Assembly (NCBI GenBank): GCA_019246375.1
Contig: JAFAQO010000154.1
Coordinates: 1 to 16,015 of the forward strand
DNA from: Mycobacterium sp.
GTDB taxonomy: Bacteria; Actinomycetota; Actinomycetes; Mycobacteriales; Mycobacteriaceae
Length of the DNA: 16,015 bases
Direction of reading: 5' to 3'
Shown here: positions 8,981 through 16,015 of the stretch, one piece after another
Layout: every line of letters begins with the position of its first letter
Numbering within the stretch: position 1 is the stretch's first letter
Translations under genes and position numbers: made by a program
The notes under the pieces: model-generated
Seen by the model: only the letters and a program-made list of their open reading frames with translations
Database searches by the model: none
What the model was told of the DNA's origin: nothing

Positions 8981-9079
8981 GGTTCTCATTCTGCCGTGCC
9001 GCGGCGTCGCCATCACAAAAAGCGGAGCTGGGTCGCTAAGCTCCAACTACGCACCAAGAGCGGGAGGAAAGCAGCGCTC

Positions 9080-9979
9080 ATGCTCAACCCACCAGGGCCC
9101 AACCGCGACGACACCTCGAAAGCGGGCGGGTTCGACTCTGACGGCTTCAGCGAGGAGGGCCGGACCGAGCCTGCCGAGTCGGCTGCCGACCCGGTCGAGG
9201 AGCACACTTCGGATCGCGACGACGAAGTCACCGAGCACTATCCGATCGCGGACGCCGAAGCCGAGCCCGCAACTCAGGCGATTGCCAAGGCCGACCGGAC
9301 CGACGAGCGCGAGCACGCGCCGCACCGCAGCCTCCGGGGGGAGCGTCGCTTCACCGCTCCAGGTTTCGACGCCAAGGAGACTGCGGTCATCCAAACCGCC
9401 AGGGATCCGGCCACCGAAGCCTTCCGCACGCATCAAGGCCGGCCCAGGCCGACGGAGTCCACTGGCCGGCAGACGAGAACGGCTATGCCGCAGCTCATTC
9501 CGCCACGCATCGGGGCCAAACTGCGGCCGTCGAACCAACGCAGCTGGGGCTGGGTGCTCGCACTGATCTTGATTATTCTGGCCCTGACAGCGATCGCTGT
9601 GCTGGGCACCGTGCTGCTGACCCGCGGCTCAAGAATGAAGGCCGCGCAAGAAGCTCAGGTTCGCAGGACGATCCAAAACTTCGACACCGCGGTGCAAAAC
9701 GGCGACCTGGCGGCGCTGCGCAGCCTGACCTGTGGCACCTCTCGCGACGAGTACGTCGGCTACGACGAGCAGGACTGGAACGACACCTACCACCAGGTGG
9801 CGGCGGCCAAGCAGTATCCGGTGGTCGCCAGTATCGACCAGATTGTCGTCAACGGAGAACACGCCGAGGCCAACGTCACCGCGTTCATGGCCTACGCCCC
9901 GCAGGTCCGCTCGACACGCAGCTTCGACCTGCAGTTCCGCGACGACCAGTGGAAGGTCTGCCAGACATCGAACAGCTAG
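9080..9979 (+). CDS. Single-pass membrane protein with extracytoplasmic NTF2-like domain (Rv0361-like)
   Basis: This 299-residue protein has a long, charged, probably disordered cytoplasmic N-terminus (about 1-155, rich in Glu, Asp, Pro and Arg). One transmembrane helix follows (about 157-181, GWVLALILIILALTAIAVLG), then an outside domain of about 115 residues that looks like the DUF4878/NTF2-like fold. Cys218 (LTCG) and Cys294 (KVCQ) bracket this domain and probably form a disulfide, as in many mycobacterial proteins of this layout. The function is unknown. ATG 9080 has GGGAGGA about 11 nt upstream; the open frame before it is antisense to the DUF3151 gene. The stop lies only 6 nt from that of convergent fba. 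Confidence 0.85.
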   Translation: MLNPPGPNRDDTSKAGGFDSDGFSEEGRTEPAESAADPVEEHTSDRDDEVTEHYPIADAEAEPATQAIAKADRTDEREHAPHRSLRGERRFTAPGFDAKETAVIQTARDPATEAFRTHQGRPRPTESTGRQTRTAMPQLIPPRIGAKLRPSNQRSWGWVLALILIILALTAIAVLGTVLLTRGSRMKAAQEAQVRRTIQNFDTAVQNGDLAALRSLTCGTSRDEYVGYDEQDWNDTYHQVAAAKQYPVVASIDQIVVNGEHAEANVTAFMAYAPQVRSTRSFDLQFRDDQWKVCQTSNS

Positions 9980-9985
9980 CGCCCG

Positions 9986-11020
9986 TTAGCCGCTCAACGA
10001 CTTCCCGGCGCAATGCAGGTCGTTGCAGGCCTCGATCACCCGCTCGGTCATTGAAGCTTCAGCCTTCTTCAGGTAACTGCGCGGGTCGTACACCTTCTTG
10101 CTGCCCACATCGCCGTCCACTTTGAGCACGCCGTCGTAGTTGGTGAACATGTGGGCGGCGATCGGCCGGGTGAACGCGTACTGGGTGTCGGTGTCGACGT
10201 TCATCTTCACCACGCCGTAGCGCAGCGCTTCCTCGATCTCCGACTTCGCCGACCCGGACCCGCCGTGGAACACGAAGTTGAACGGCTTGGAACCCTCGGG
10301 CAGCCCCAGCTTGGTCGCCGCCGCCTTCTGGCCCTCGGCCAACACCTCCGGACGCAGCTTGACGTGGCCGGGCTTGTAGACGCCGTGCACGTTGCCGAAC
10401 GTGGCGGCCAACAGGTATTTGCCGTGCTCACCGGTGCCCAGCGCGTCGAGGGTCTTGTCGAAGTCCTCCGGCGTGGAGTACAGCTTCTCGTTCATCTCAC
10501 CGACGACACCGTCCTCTTCACCACCAACCACGCCGATCTCGACCTCCAGGATGATCCTGGCGGCCGCCGCAGCCTTCAGCAGCTCCTGGGCAATCTCCAA
10601 GTTCTCGTCGATCGGCACGGCTGACCCGTCCCACATGTGCGAACCGAACAGCGGCTCCTTACCGGCCGACACACGCTCTGACGAGATCGCCAGCAACGGG
10701 CGAACGTAGCCGTCCAGCTTGTCCTTCGGACAGTGGTCGGTGTGCAGCGCGACGTTGATCGGGTACTTGGCCGCGACGATGTGGGCGAACTCGGCCAGTC
10801 CCACCGCACCGGTCACCATCTCCTTCACCCCGAGCCCGGAGCCGAACTCCGCGCCGCCGGTAGAAAATTGGATGATGCCGTCGCTGCCGGCGTCGGCAAA
10901 CCCTTTGAGCGCGGCGTTGATCGTCTCTGACGATGTGCAGTTGATGGCCGGGAAAGCGTACAAGTTCTTCTTGGCCTGCTCCAGCATCTCGGCGTAGGCC
11001 TCGGGCGTAGCGATGGGCAT
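9986..11020 (-). CDS. fba: Class II fructose-bisphosphate aldolase
   Basis: FBA splits fructose 1,6-bisphosphate into glyceraldehyde 3-phosphate and dihydroxyacetone phosphate, and also runs the reverse reaction in gluconeogenesis. The protein has 344 residues, as in M. tuberculosis. The zinc and catalytic residues are visible: Asp95 and His96 in HTDHCPKDK, His212 in NVHGVYKPG, and His252 in VFHGGSGS. The Z-loop region VGGEEDGV (about 165-172) and the NVDTDTQYAFTRP phosphate-binding segment are intact. ATG 11020 has a strong purine-rich ribosome binding site (GGAAGGAAG) 5 nt upstream. The gene is monocistronic here, convergent with the Rv0361-like gene and divergent from dedA. Confidence 0.98.
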   Translation of the reverse strand: MPIATPEAYAEMLEQAKKNLYAFPAINCTSSETINAALKGFADAGSDGIIQFSTGGAEFGSGLGVKEMVTGAVGLAEFAHIVAAKYPINVALHTDHCPKDKLDGYVRPLLAISSERVSAGKEPLFGSHMWDGSAVPIDENLEIAQELLKAAAAARIILEVEIGVVGGEEDGVVGEMNEKLYSTPEDFDKTLDALGTGEHGKYLLAATFGNVHGVYKPGHVKLRPEVLAEGQKAAATKLGLPEGSKPFNFVFHGGSGSAKSEIEEALRYGVVKMNVDTDTQYAFTRPIAAHMFTNYDGVLKVDGDVGSKKVYDPRSYLKKAEASMTERVIEACNDLHCAGKSLSG

Positions 11021-11050
11021 GAAACTTCCTTCCTGGCTGCTCCGGCCTTC

Positions 11051-11056
11051 AGTATC
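11051..11056 (-). promoter_or_regulatory. Candidate -10 element for fba
   Basis: Read on the minus strand this is GATACT, close to the TATACT/TANNNT type -10, about 30 nt before the fba ATG at 11020. This would give a short leader carrying the strong GGAAGGAAG ribosome binding site. No convincing -35 was seen, so this is a weak call. Confidence 0.35.
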
Positions 11057-11123
11057 GCAACAAAGAGGTCGCGTTCGCGGCCTGCTTGGGCCCTGCCTTT
11101 TCGGGGTTGCACGCTCACGCCGG

Positions 11124-11129
11124 TATGTT
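11124..11129 (+). promoter_or_regulatory. Candidate -10 element for a leaderless dedA transcript
   Basis: TATGTT fits the mycobacterial TANNNT -10 pattern and ends 8 nt before the GTG start at 11138, the usual distance for leaderless messages. There is no convincing Shine-Dalgarno before that GTG. The position in the 117-bp divergent gap with fba supports a promoter here. Confidence 0.4.
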
Positions 11130-11137
11130 GGGACACC

Positions 11138-11812
11138 GTGAGCACCGCCGTGGTGGCCCTGCCCAACATCCTCGACCCGATGTACTGGATCGGTCCCCAG
11201 GGGTTGTTCGCGTCCGCGGTGCTGCCGACGATCCTGGTCATCGTGTTCGCCGAGACGGGGCTGCTGTTTCCGCTGCTGCCCGGTGAGTCACTGCTCTTCA
11301 CCGGTGGCCTGCTGGCGGCTCACGGCACGCTCAACATCTGGGTGCTGGCGCCGTGCGTGGCGACGATAGCGGTGCTCGGCGACCAGACCGGATACTTCAT
11401 CGGCCGCCGGATCGGACCCGCGCTCTTCAAGAAGGAAGACTCGCGCTTCTTCAAACAGCACCACGTGACCGAGTCGCACGCCTTCTTCGAAAAATACGGA
11501 CCCGCGGCAATCATCCTGGCTCGGTTCATGCCGTTCGTGCGGACCTTCACCCCAGTGGTCGCCGGGGTGTCGTACATGCGCTACCCGGTGTATCTGGCGT
11601 TCGATATCGTCGGCGGCGTCCTCTGGGGCGGTGGTGTGACGGTCGCCGGCTACTTCCTGGGCAACGTGCCGTTTATTCACCATAACTTGGAAAAAATCGT
11701 CCTGGGCATCCTGTTCGTGTCGCTGATGCCAGCGTTCATCTCCGCAGGTCGCGCTTTCGTGAACCGTCGGCGGGCAGCGCAGGAGCGCGAGCGGCTGACC
11801 GTGCCCGAGTAG
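11138..11812 (+). CDS. DedA (SNARE-associated/VTT) family membrane protein
   Basis: This 224-residue polytopic membrane protein has the DedA signature regions: FAETGLLFPLLPGESLLFTGG (split by a re-entrant loop with Pro and Glu), GDQTGYFIGRRIG, and the FFEKYGPAAIILARFMPFVRTFTPVVAG segment with the conserved Arg-Phe-x-Pro-x-x-Arg. DedA proteins are linked to phospholipid or lipid-carrier flipping and proton-motive-force homeostasis. Which lipid is moved here cannot be read from the sequence. The C-terminus is basic (NRRRAAQERERL) and probably cytoplasmic. The GTG start at 11138 matches the conserved N-terminus. It converges on the CoA-transferase gene with a 10-nt gap. It resembles Rv0364 of M. 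tuberculosis by memory. Confidence 0.92.
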   Translation: MSTAVVALPNILDPMYWIGPQGLFASAVLPTILVIVFAETGLLFPLLPGESLLFTGGLLAAHGTLNIWVLAPCVATIAVLGDQTGYFIGRRIGPALFKKEDSRFFKQHHVTESHAFFEKYGPAAIILARFMPFVRTFTPVVAGVSYMRYPVYLAFDIVGGVLWGGGVTVAGYFLGNVPFIHHNLEKIVLGILFVSLMPAFISAGRAFVNRRRAAQERERLTVPE

Positions 11813-11822
11813 CTCCGACGAG

Positions 11823-13175
11823 TTAGCTCAGCGCGACCGTGAAGTCGCAGCCCGTCTTGGCGCGGATGTCTTCGACCGTCACTCCGGGAAACAATTCCGT
11901 GAGAATCAGTCCCCGCCCGGGCTCGACGTCGAACACGCACAGGTCGGTGATGATCATGTCCACCACGCCCTTGCCGGTGATGGGCAGCGTGCATTGCTTG
12001 AGGATCTTCGGGCTGCCGTCTTTGGCGGTGTGATCCATGACAACGATCACTCGCTTCACGCCCGAGACCAGATCCATGGCGCCGCCCGGGCCCTTGACCA
12101 TCTTGCCGGGGACCATCCAGTTGGCCAGGTCGCCGTTCTCCGCCACCTCCAGGCCGCCCAGGATGGAAAGGTCGATGTGGCCGCCGCGGATCATGGCGAA
12201 GGAATCGGCGCTGTTGAAAAAGCTGGAACCGGGAATCGTGGTGATCGTCTGCTTGCCGGCGTTGATCAGATCGGGGTCGACCGTCTCTTCGGTCGGGTAG
12301 GCACCGATGCCGAGCAGGCCGTTCTCCGACTGCAACGTCACATTGATGTTGTCGGGGATGAAGTTGGCGACCAGGGTCGGAATGCCGATGCCCAGATTCA
12401 CGTAGTAGCCGTCGCGCAATTCCTGCGCGGCGCGCTCGGCCATCCGCTCGCGAACGGGGCTGTCCTTCTTGAGCGCGGTACCGCTGCTCACGGTGCGGAA
12501 CTCGATGCGCTTCTCGTAGCTGCTTCCCGCGATGATCCGGTCCACGTAGATGCCCGGTGTGTGGATCTGGTCGGGATCCAGTTCGCCGACCTCGACCAGT
12601 TCTTCCACTTCGGCAACGGTTATCGTGCCGCATGTGGCGATCATCGGGTTGAAGTTGCGCGCCGTCATGCGGTAGACGAGATTGCCGGCCGTGTCTCCCT
12701 TCCACGCCTTGACGAGGGCCACATCGGCGCGGATGCCTTCCTCGAGTACGTATTCGGTGCCGTCGAAGACTCGGACGTCTTTACCTTCGGCGAGATCGGT
12801 GCCGTAGGCCGTGCGGGTGTAGAAGCCGGGAATGCCTGCGCCGCCGGCCCGCAACTTCTCCGCCAGAGTGCCCTGCGGCGTGAGGGTAAGGTCCAGCTCG
12901 CCGGCCAGCACCTGGCGCTCGAACTCCTTGTTCTCGCCCACATAGGAGGCGATCACCTTCTTCACCTGCCGCGCCTTGAGCAGCAGACCCATCCCGAAAT
13001 CGTCCACGCCGGCGTTGTTTCCGACGATCGTCAAATCCTTGACACCGCTGTCCACCAGGGCCTGGATCAGATTCTCCGGAATGCCGCACAGACCGAAGCC
13101 GCCCGCGGCGATGGTGATGCCGTCCTTCAGCAGGCCTTCCAGAGCGGACTCGGCATCAGGGTGGACTTTGCTCAT
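11823..13175 (-). CDS. Fused alpha-beta 3-oxoacid CoA-transferase (SCOT-like)
   Basis: This 450-residue protein joins both halves of a class I CoA-transferase. The alpha half (about 1-228) contains the CoA-binding [10 protein letters not shown] and the NNAG and SYVGEN stretches. The beta half (about 243-450) contains the catalytic glutamate in SENGLLGIG (Glu284) and [11 protein letters not shown]. The linker is short and contains KKDSP. The reaction is transfer of CoA between a dicarboxylate such as succinate and a 3-oxoacid such as acetoacetate. Exact substrates cannot be told apart by eye. In many bacteria the subunits are separate genes (scoA/scoB); the fused form recalls the mitochondrial enzyme. 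ATG 13175 overlaps the stop of the GH76-like gene (ATGA), and GAGAGG lies upstream within that gene, so translation is probably coupled. Confidence 0.92.
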   Translation of the reverse strand: MSKVHPDAESALEGLLKDGITIAAGGFGLCGIPENLIQALVDSGVKDLTIVGNNAGVDDFGMGLLLKARQVKKVIASYVGENKEFERQVLAGELDLTLTPQGTLAEKLRAGGAGIPGFYTRTAYGTDLAEGKDVRVFDGTEYVLEEGIRADVALVKAWKGDTAGNLVYRMTARNFNPMIATCGTITVAEVEELVEVGELDPDQIHTPGIYVDRIIAGSSYEKRIEFRTVSSGTALKKDSPVRERMAERAAQELRDGYYVNLGIGIPTLVANFIPDNINVTLQSENGLLGIGAYPTEETVDPDLINAGKQTITTIPGSSFFNSADSFAMIRGGHIDLSILGGLEVAENGDLANWMVPGKMVKGPGGAMDLVSGVKRVIVVMDHTAKDGSPKILKQCTLPITGKGVVDMIITDLCVFDVEPGRGLILTELFPGVTVEDIRAKTGCDFTVALS

Positions 13176-14302
13176 AGAGCGTTCCTCTCATTGCTGTTTT
13201 CGCCGTGGGTCACGGCATGTGCGGCCTCCATCAGCATCCAGCCGGAAAGCTGCACCGACAGATCGCGTTCGGGCACCTCGGAGCCGGTCACCGCGCCGTC
13301 GACCAACTCAGCCTCCTTACCGGCCGCGGACGGCAGCTCAGCATTGCGGTCCCAAGACGGACCGAACAACGGCAGCCCGTCCACCGTCTGCCGGTAGTCC
13401 CAGGCCGATTGGGCCGACAACAGCACCAGCGCACGGGCTGTGTCGCGGGCCGCGACGTCCTCGGCCGAGTCGCCGGGCAGGGTGGTGGCGACCAGCGCGA
13501 GGTAGCGGACGGTGACCCCGCCGAACAGCCCGCCGTCGCCGCCGCCGGTGCCTTTGAGCACTCCGGACGGGGCCATGTGCTCGTCGATCGCGGCGACCAG
13601 CCGATGCACCCGTGGCGCGTGCCGGTCATCACCCGTGCGAACGGCCAGCTCGGTTTCCAGCCCCAGCACCACGCCCTGGCAGTAGGTGTACTGCGCGCGG
13701 ACCAGCGAGCCGGCCTTGATGCCGTCGAACACCAGATGTGTCTCGGGGTCGATCAGCGTCTTGTCGATCCAGTCCGCCATCTGCTGGGCGCGCTTGAGCC
13801 GGTCACCGTAGCGGGCCAGGAAGATTCCGGCCGGACCGTTGGCGGGAGCGTTGAAGAACTGGTCCTGCTTGCGCCATGGGATGCCGCCGCCGTCTTCGGG
13901 CACCCAGGCGGTGACGAATTCGTGCGTCAGCTTGTCCAGCGCGCGGCGGTGGTCGACGCCGGCGACCCGGCAGGCGCGCTCCAGCGCCAGCGCCAGCCAG
14001 GCCATGTCGTCGTAGTACTTGTTCACCCACTTTCCGGTGTTGCGTAGCCGGTGTGAGCGGATCTGGCAACGAATCTTGTTGCGCCGCTCCGACTTTGGTT
14101 CACGCAGCTGGGCATCGACCAGACAGTCCAGCAGGTGCGCTTGCCACCAGTAATGCCAGCTGCCGAACAAGCGGTCGCGGCGGGACGACGGCCAGGCCAC
14201 CACCCCGAGCTGAGTACCCGGCAGCGCCCAGAGCCGTTTTACATGCCGCGCGGTCACCGCGGCTTCAGCGCTGGCCGCCCGATTCGCCCATAGCCGATCC
14301 AT
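13172..14302 (-). CDS. GH76-family glycosidase-like protein (Rv0365c-like)
   Basis: The protein (376 residues, the length I recall for Rv0365c) resembles family 76 glycoside hydrolases, which are alpha-1,6-mannanases with an (alpha/alpha)6 barrel. The paired catalytic aspartates are visible in [12 protein letters not shown] (Asp98-Asp99). Other barrel-like stretches are [39 protein letters not shown] and [19 protein letters not shown]. No signal peptide or membrane segment is seen, so a cytoplasmic location is likely, which is unusual for a polysaccharide-cutting enzyme. ATG 14302 starts [11 protein letters not shown], with AGGA 10 nt upstream. The frame is open to 14362, but that part would overlap the methyltransferase gene. 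The stop overlaps the CoA-transferase start. The true substrate is unknown. Confidence 0.85.
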   Translation of the reverse strand: MDRLWANRAASAEAAVTARHVKRLWALPGTQLGVVAWPSSRRDRLFGSWHYWWQAHLLDCLVDAQLREPKSERRNKIRCQIRSHRLRNTGKWVNKYYDDMAWLALALERACRVAGVDHRRALDKLTHEFVTAWVPEDGGGIPWRKQDQFFNAPANGPAGIFLARYGDRLKRAQQMADWIDKTLIDPETHLVFDGIKAGSLVRAQYTYCQGVVLGLETELAVRTGDDRHAPRVHRLVAAIDEHMAPSGVLKGTGGGDGGLFGGVTVRYLALVATTLPGDSAEDVAARDTARALVLLSAQSAWDYRQTVDGLPLFGPSWDRNAELPSAAGKEAELVDGAVTGSEVPERDLSVQLSGWMLMEAAHAVTHGENSNERNAL

Positions 14303-14318
14303 GTCTGCAGATCCTGCC

Positions 14319-15020
14319 TTACCAGGCGTGCGCGATGTTTGCGTGCCGGGTGATCCAGGCATGCATCGCGATCCCGGCGGCCACGGCGACGTTGATGCTG
14401 CGCGTTGAGCCGAATTGGGCGATCGACACGGTGAGCGCCGCCCCGGCCCGGATGTCGTCGCTGATGCCGGGCCCTTCCTGGCCGAACACCAACAGGCACT
14501 GCCGCGGCAGGGCGGTCTGCTCCAGCCGTGCAGCGCCGGGAACGTTGTCGACCGCGACCACGGTCAAGCCGGTGCTCGCCGCGAAGTCCAGCAGATCCGC
14601 TGTGTTGTCGTGATGGCACAGGCGCTGGTAGCGGTCGGTGACCATGGCGCCGCGGCGATTCCAGCGCCGGCGGCCCACGATGTGCACGGTATCCACGGCG
14701 AACGCGTTGGCGGTGCGCACCACCGCGCCGATATTGGCGTCGTGGCCGAAGTTCTCGATGGCCACATGGAGCGGGTGTCTCCGCTTGTCTATATCGGCGA
14801 TGATCGCCTCGCGCGTCCAGTACCGGTACGCATCGACGACGTTGCGGGTGTCCCCGTCGCGCAACAACGCCGGGTCATAGCGAGGGTCGGTCGGCGGGTC
14901 TCCTTGCCAGGGCCCGACGCCGCTGGCCGGTGCGCCCCATTCGGTCGGGTCCGCCTGGCGACGATGCCGGCCGTCCGGGCTCGAGGAAGAGCGGGGCAGA
15001 TTAGTCACCGGGCCATCCAC
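14319..15020 (-). CDS. SpoU/TrmH-family RNA 2'-O-methyltransferase (Rv0380c-like)
   Basis: This SPOUT-class enzyme is predicted to use S-adenosylmethionine to methylate a ribose 2'-OH in tRNA or rRNA. The three family motifs are visible: NIGAVVRTANAF (motif 1), LVFGQEGPGIS (motif 2) and GSTRSINVAVAAGIAMHAW (motif 3, the knot region). The target nucleotide is unknown. Up to 233 residues are encoded. The conserved mycobacterial part seems to begin around DPTEWG (residue 24). Residues about 7-21 are read from a dispersed repeat copy (14958-15001). ATG 15020 and GTG 15008 are both possible starts, and neither has a good ribosome binding site. It ends 16 nt before the GH76-like start. Confidence 0.88.
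   Translation of the reverse strand: MDGPVTNLPRSSSSPDGRHRRQADPTEWGAPASGVGPWQGDPPTDPRYDPALLRDGDTRNVVDAYRYWTREAIIADIDKRRHPLHVAIENFGHDANIGAVVRTANAFAVDTVHIVGRRRWNRRGAMVTDRYQRLCHHDNTADLLDFAASTGLTVVAVDNVPGAARLEQTALPRQCLLVFGQEGPGISDDIRAGAALTVSIAQFGSTRSINVAVAAGIAMHAWITRHANIAHAW
14958..15001. repeat. Dispersed repeat copy at the N-terminus of the RNA methyltransferase gene
   Basis: On the plus strand it begins GCGACGATGCCGG, runs through TCGAGGAAGAGCGGGGCAGA and ends at about 15001. It shares the conserved ends of the units at 6836-6953 and 7026-7071. The centre pairs as CCGG (14967-14970) with CCGG (14975-14978) around a 4-nt loop. The copy lies antisense to the first codons of the methyltransferase gene. 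Confidence 0.7.
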
Positions 15021-15107
15021 ATTGCCGCGTGGGTGCCTTCCATGCGCAGCCGCCCGCCACGGCGAATGTCAACGCAGTCCACATCGCAACGAGAGCCCGC
15101 ACGGTGC

Positions 15108-15641
15108 CTAGCGCACACCCAGGTCCGCCAGACCCAGCACGCTGCGGTAGGGCAAGCCCTCGGCTTGGATGGCTTCGGCGGCCCCGGTGGCCCGGTCCAC
15201 CACGGTGGCCACACCGACCACCTCGCCGCCGACGTCCTGGACGGCACGCACCGCAGTCAGCGCCGAAGCACCGGTGGTACTGGTGTCCTCGACCACCAGA
15301 ACCCGCAGGCCGGTTACATCGGTTCCCTCGATAAGACGTTGCATCCCATGGTTTTTCGCAGATTTGCGAACCACGAAGGCGTCGATCGGCCGACCGGGGG
15401 CGTGCATGACGGCCGTTGCGACCGGGTCGGCGCCCAAGGTCAGGCCGCCGACCGCCGCGTAGTCCCAGTCGGCGGTCAGTTCGCGCATCAGCCGGCCGAT
15501 CAGAGCAGCGGCCCGGTGGTGCAGGGTAGCGCGCCGCAGGTCGACGTAGTAGTCGGCCGGCTTCCCCGACGACAGCGTGACCCGTCCGCGCACCACAGAC
15601 AGCCGGCGTACCAGCTCAGCCAGCTCGTCACGGTCGGTCAC
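15108..15641 (-). CDS. pyrE: Orotate phosphoribosyltransferase
   Basis: PyrE joins orotate to phosphoribosyl pyrophosphate to make orotidine 5'-monophosphate in pyrimidine synthesis. Visible features are LSSGKPADYYVDLRRATL near the N-terminus, VVRKSAKNHG with the catalytic lysines, and the PRPP-binding loop VLVVEDTSTTGAS. GTG 15641 gives 177 residues, close to the mycobacterial family length I recall (179), and begins VTDRDELAELVRRL. An upstream ATG at 15698 overlaps the stop of the previous gene as TGATG and would add 19 residues. That extension is poor in third-position G and C, so I treat it as non-coding or uncertain. Neither start has a strong ribosome binding site. Confidence 0.93.
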   Translation of the reverse strand: MTDRDELAELVRRLSVVRGRVTLSSGKPADYYVDLRRATLHHRAAALIGRLMRELTADWDYAAVGGLTLGADPVATAVMHAPGRPIDAFVVRKSAKNHGMQRLIEGTDVTGLRVLVVEDTSTTGASALTAVRAVQDVGGEVVGVATVVDRATGAAEAIQAEGLPYRSVLGLADLGVR

Positions 15642-15697
15642 GGTCAGATCAGGTGCGGCAGCGTAGGGAAACGGAATATCGCGCCGGTCGGCCGGCA

Positions 15698-16015
15698 TCA
15701 GCGCTGGTAGTGCGTGGCCTGCCGGCCGTTGCGTGGTGGTGCAGGCGGGCGCTCGACGGTTCCGGGAAGGCTGTCGTCGCGGCGGGACTCATCGGCTCCA
15801 TGGCGAGCCGTTTCGGGCGGCGCCGGAGGTGTATCGGGTTGGGCGCCTCGCGGCGCTGTCTCGGTCCGGCCGGACGGTGCCAGCGGGCGACCCGGCGCCG
15901 CGTTACCGCGTCCGCCCGATTGCTGCGCCGACTGCGGCACCGGCGGCAACACGCGCAGCAAGTCGTTGAATTGCCGCACCGTGCGCAGGCCCTCATCCCA
16001 CTCGGCTCGGCTACT
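15698..16015 (-). CDS. Rv0383c-like conserved protein, partial (C-terminal part)
   Basis: The frame is open from the right edge (16015) to a TGA at 15700-15698, so about 105 C-terminal residues are visible and the start lies outside the window. It begins SSRAEWDEGLRTVRQFNDLLRVLPPVP, a stretch that looks structured and conserved. It then becomes a Pro/Arg/Ala/Gly-rich low-complexity tail. By position next to pyrE I think of Rv0383c, a conserved, possibly secreted mycobacterial protein. Its function is unknown. Its stop overlaps an in-frame ATG of pyrE (TGATG). The low-complexity tail limits confidence in the protein family, but the uninterrupted frame and the gene order support a real gene. 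Confidence 0.65.
   Translation of the reverse strand, partial: SSRAEWDEGLRTVRQFNDLLRVLPPVPQSAQQSGGRGNAAPGRPLAPSGRTETAPRGAQPDTPPAPPETARHGADESRRDDSLPGTVERPPAPPRNGRQATHYQR

Noticed and set aside
8708..9079. 124-residue N-terminal extension of the Rv0361-like membrane protein
   Set aside because: It is antisense to the DUF3151 gene, while GGGAGGA precedes the ATG at 9080.
11994..13397. Plus-strand open frame of 467 codons antisense to the CoA-transferase
   Set aside because: The minus strand encodes a complete SCOT-like enzyme with active-site glutamate. The plus frame is His/Asp/Val-rich nonsense of the antisense type.
14415..15710. Plus-strand open frame of 431 codons across the methyltransferase and pyrE
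   Set aside because: It crosses two well-identified minus-strand genes and their gap, and has no recognisable motif or ribosome binding site.

Overview
This 16 kb window is high-GC actinobacterial chromosome, almost certainly from a Mycobacterium and probably a slow grower. The evidence is protein-level resemblance to a recognisable run of M. tuberculosis genes. From memory this run is the Rv0356c to Rv0365c block (purA, M50 protease, DUF3151 protein, fba, DedA, GH76), the Rv0380c/pyrE/Rv0383c block and the Rv0373c to Rv0377 CO dehydrogenase block. I cannot name the species. No rRNA, tRNA, CRISPR array, phage gene or insertion sequence was seen. The longest stretch without a gene is about 183 bp (6793-6975), and it holds a tandem repeat.

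Left part (1-4794): an aerobic carbon monoxide dehydrogenase operon on the minus strand, in the order xdhC/coxI-like maturation factor, coxM (FAD subunit), coxS (2x[2Fe-2S] subunit), coxL (Mo subunit, cut by the window edge). The visible part of coxL just reaches the form I active-site motif AYACSFR, so this is predicted to be a true CO oxidiser. A LysR-type regulator is transcribed divergently, and its start lies about 15 bp from that of the maturation gene, so the two start regions share the same bases.

Middle part (4862-11812): housekeeping and conserved hypothetical genes. purA and a PaaI-type thioesterase overlap as ATGA on the minus strand. A gene of unknown function (Rv0358-like), an M50 membrane protease, a DUF3151 gene, a single-pass membrane protein with an extracytoplasmic domain, class II fructose-bisphosphate aldolase (fba) and a DedA membrane protein follow on alternating strands, with short gaps and convergent ends.

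Right part (11823-16015): all on the minus strand. Transcription runs from an Rv0383c-like gene (partial) to pyrE, then a SpoU/TrmH RNA methyltransferase, a GH76-like glycosidase and a fused alpha-beta 3-oxoacid CoA-transferase. The last two overlap as ATGA.

The most unusual non-coding signal is a short dispersed repeat with the conserved core GCGACGATGC...GAGGAGGAGCCGGGC. Two copies form a 59-bp tandem repeat between purA and the Rv0358-like gene. A third copy lies inside the N-terminal codons of the Rv0358-like gene, and a fourth lies over the N-terminal codons of the RNA methyltransferase gene. Each copy has a small central inverted repeat whose sequence differs between copies. I found no clearly new multi-gene system in this window.
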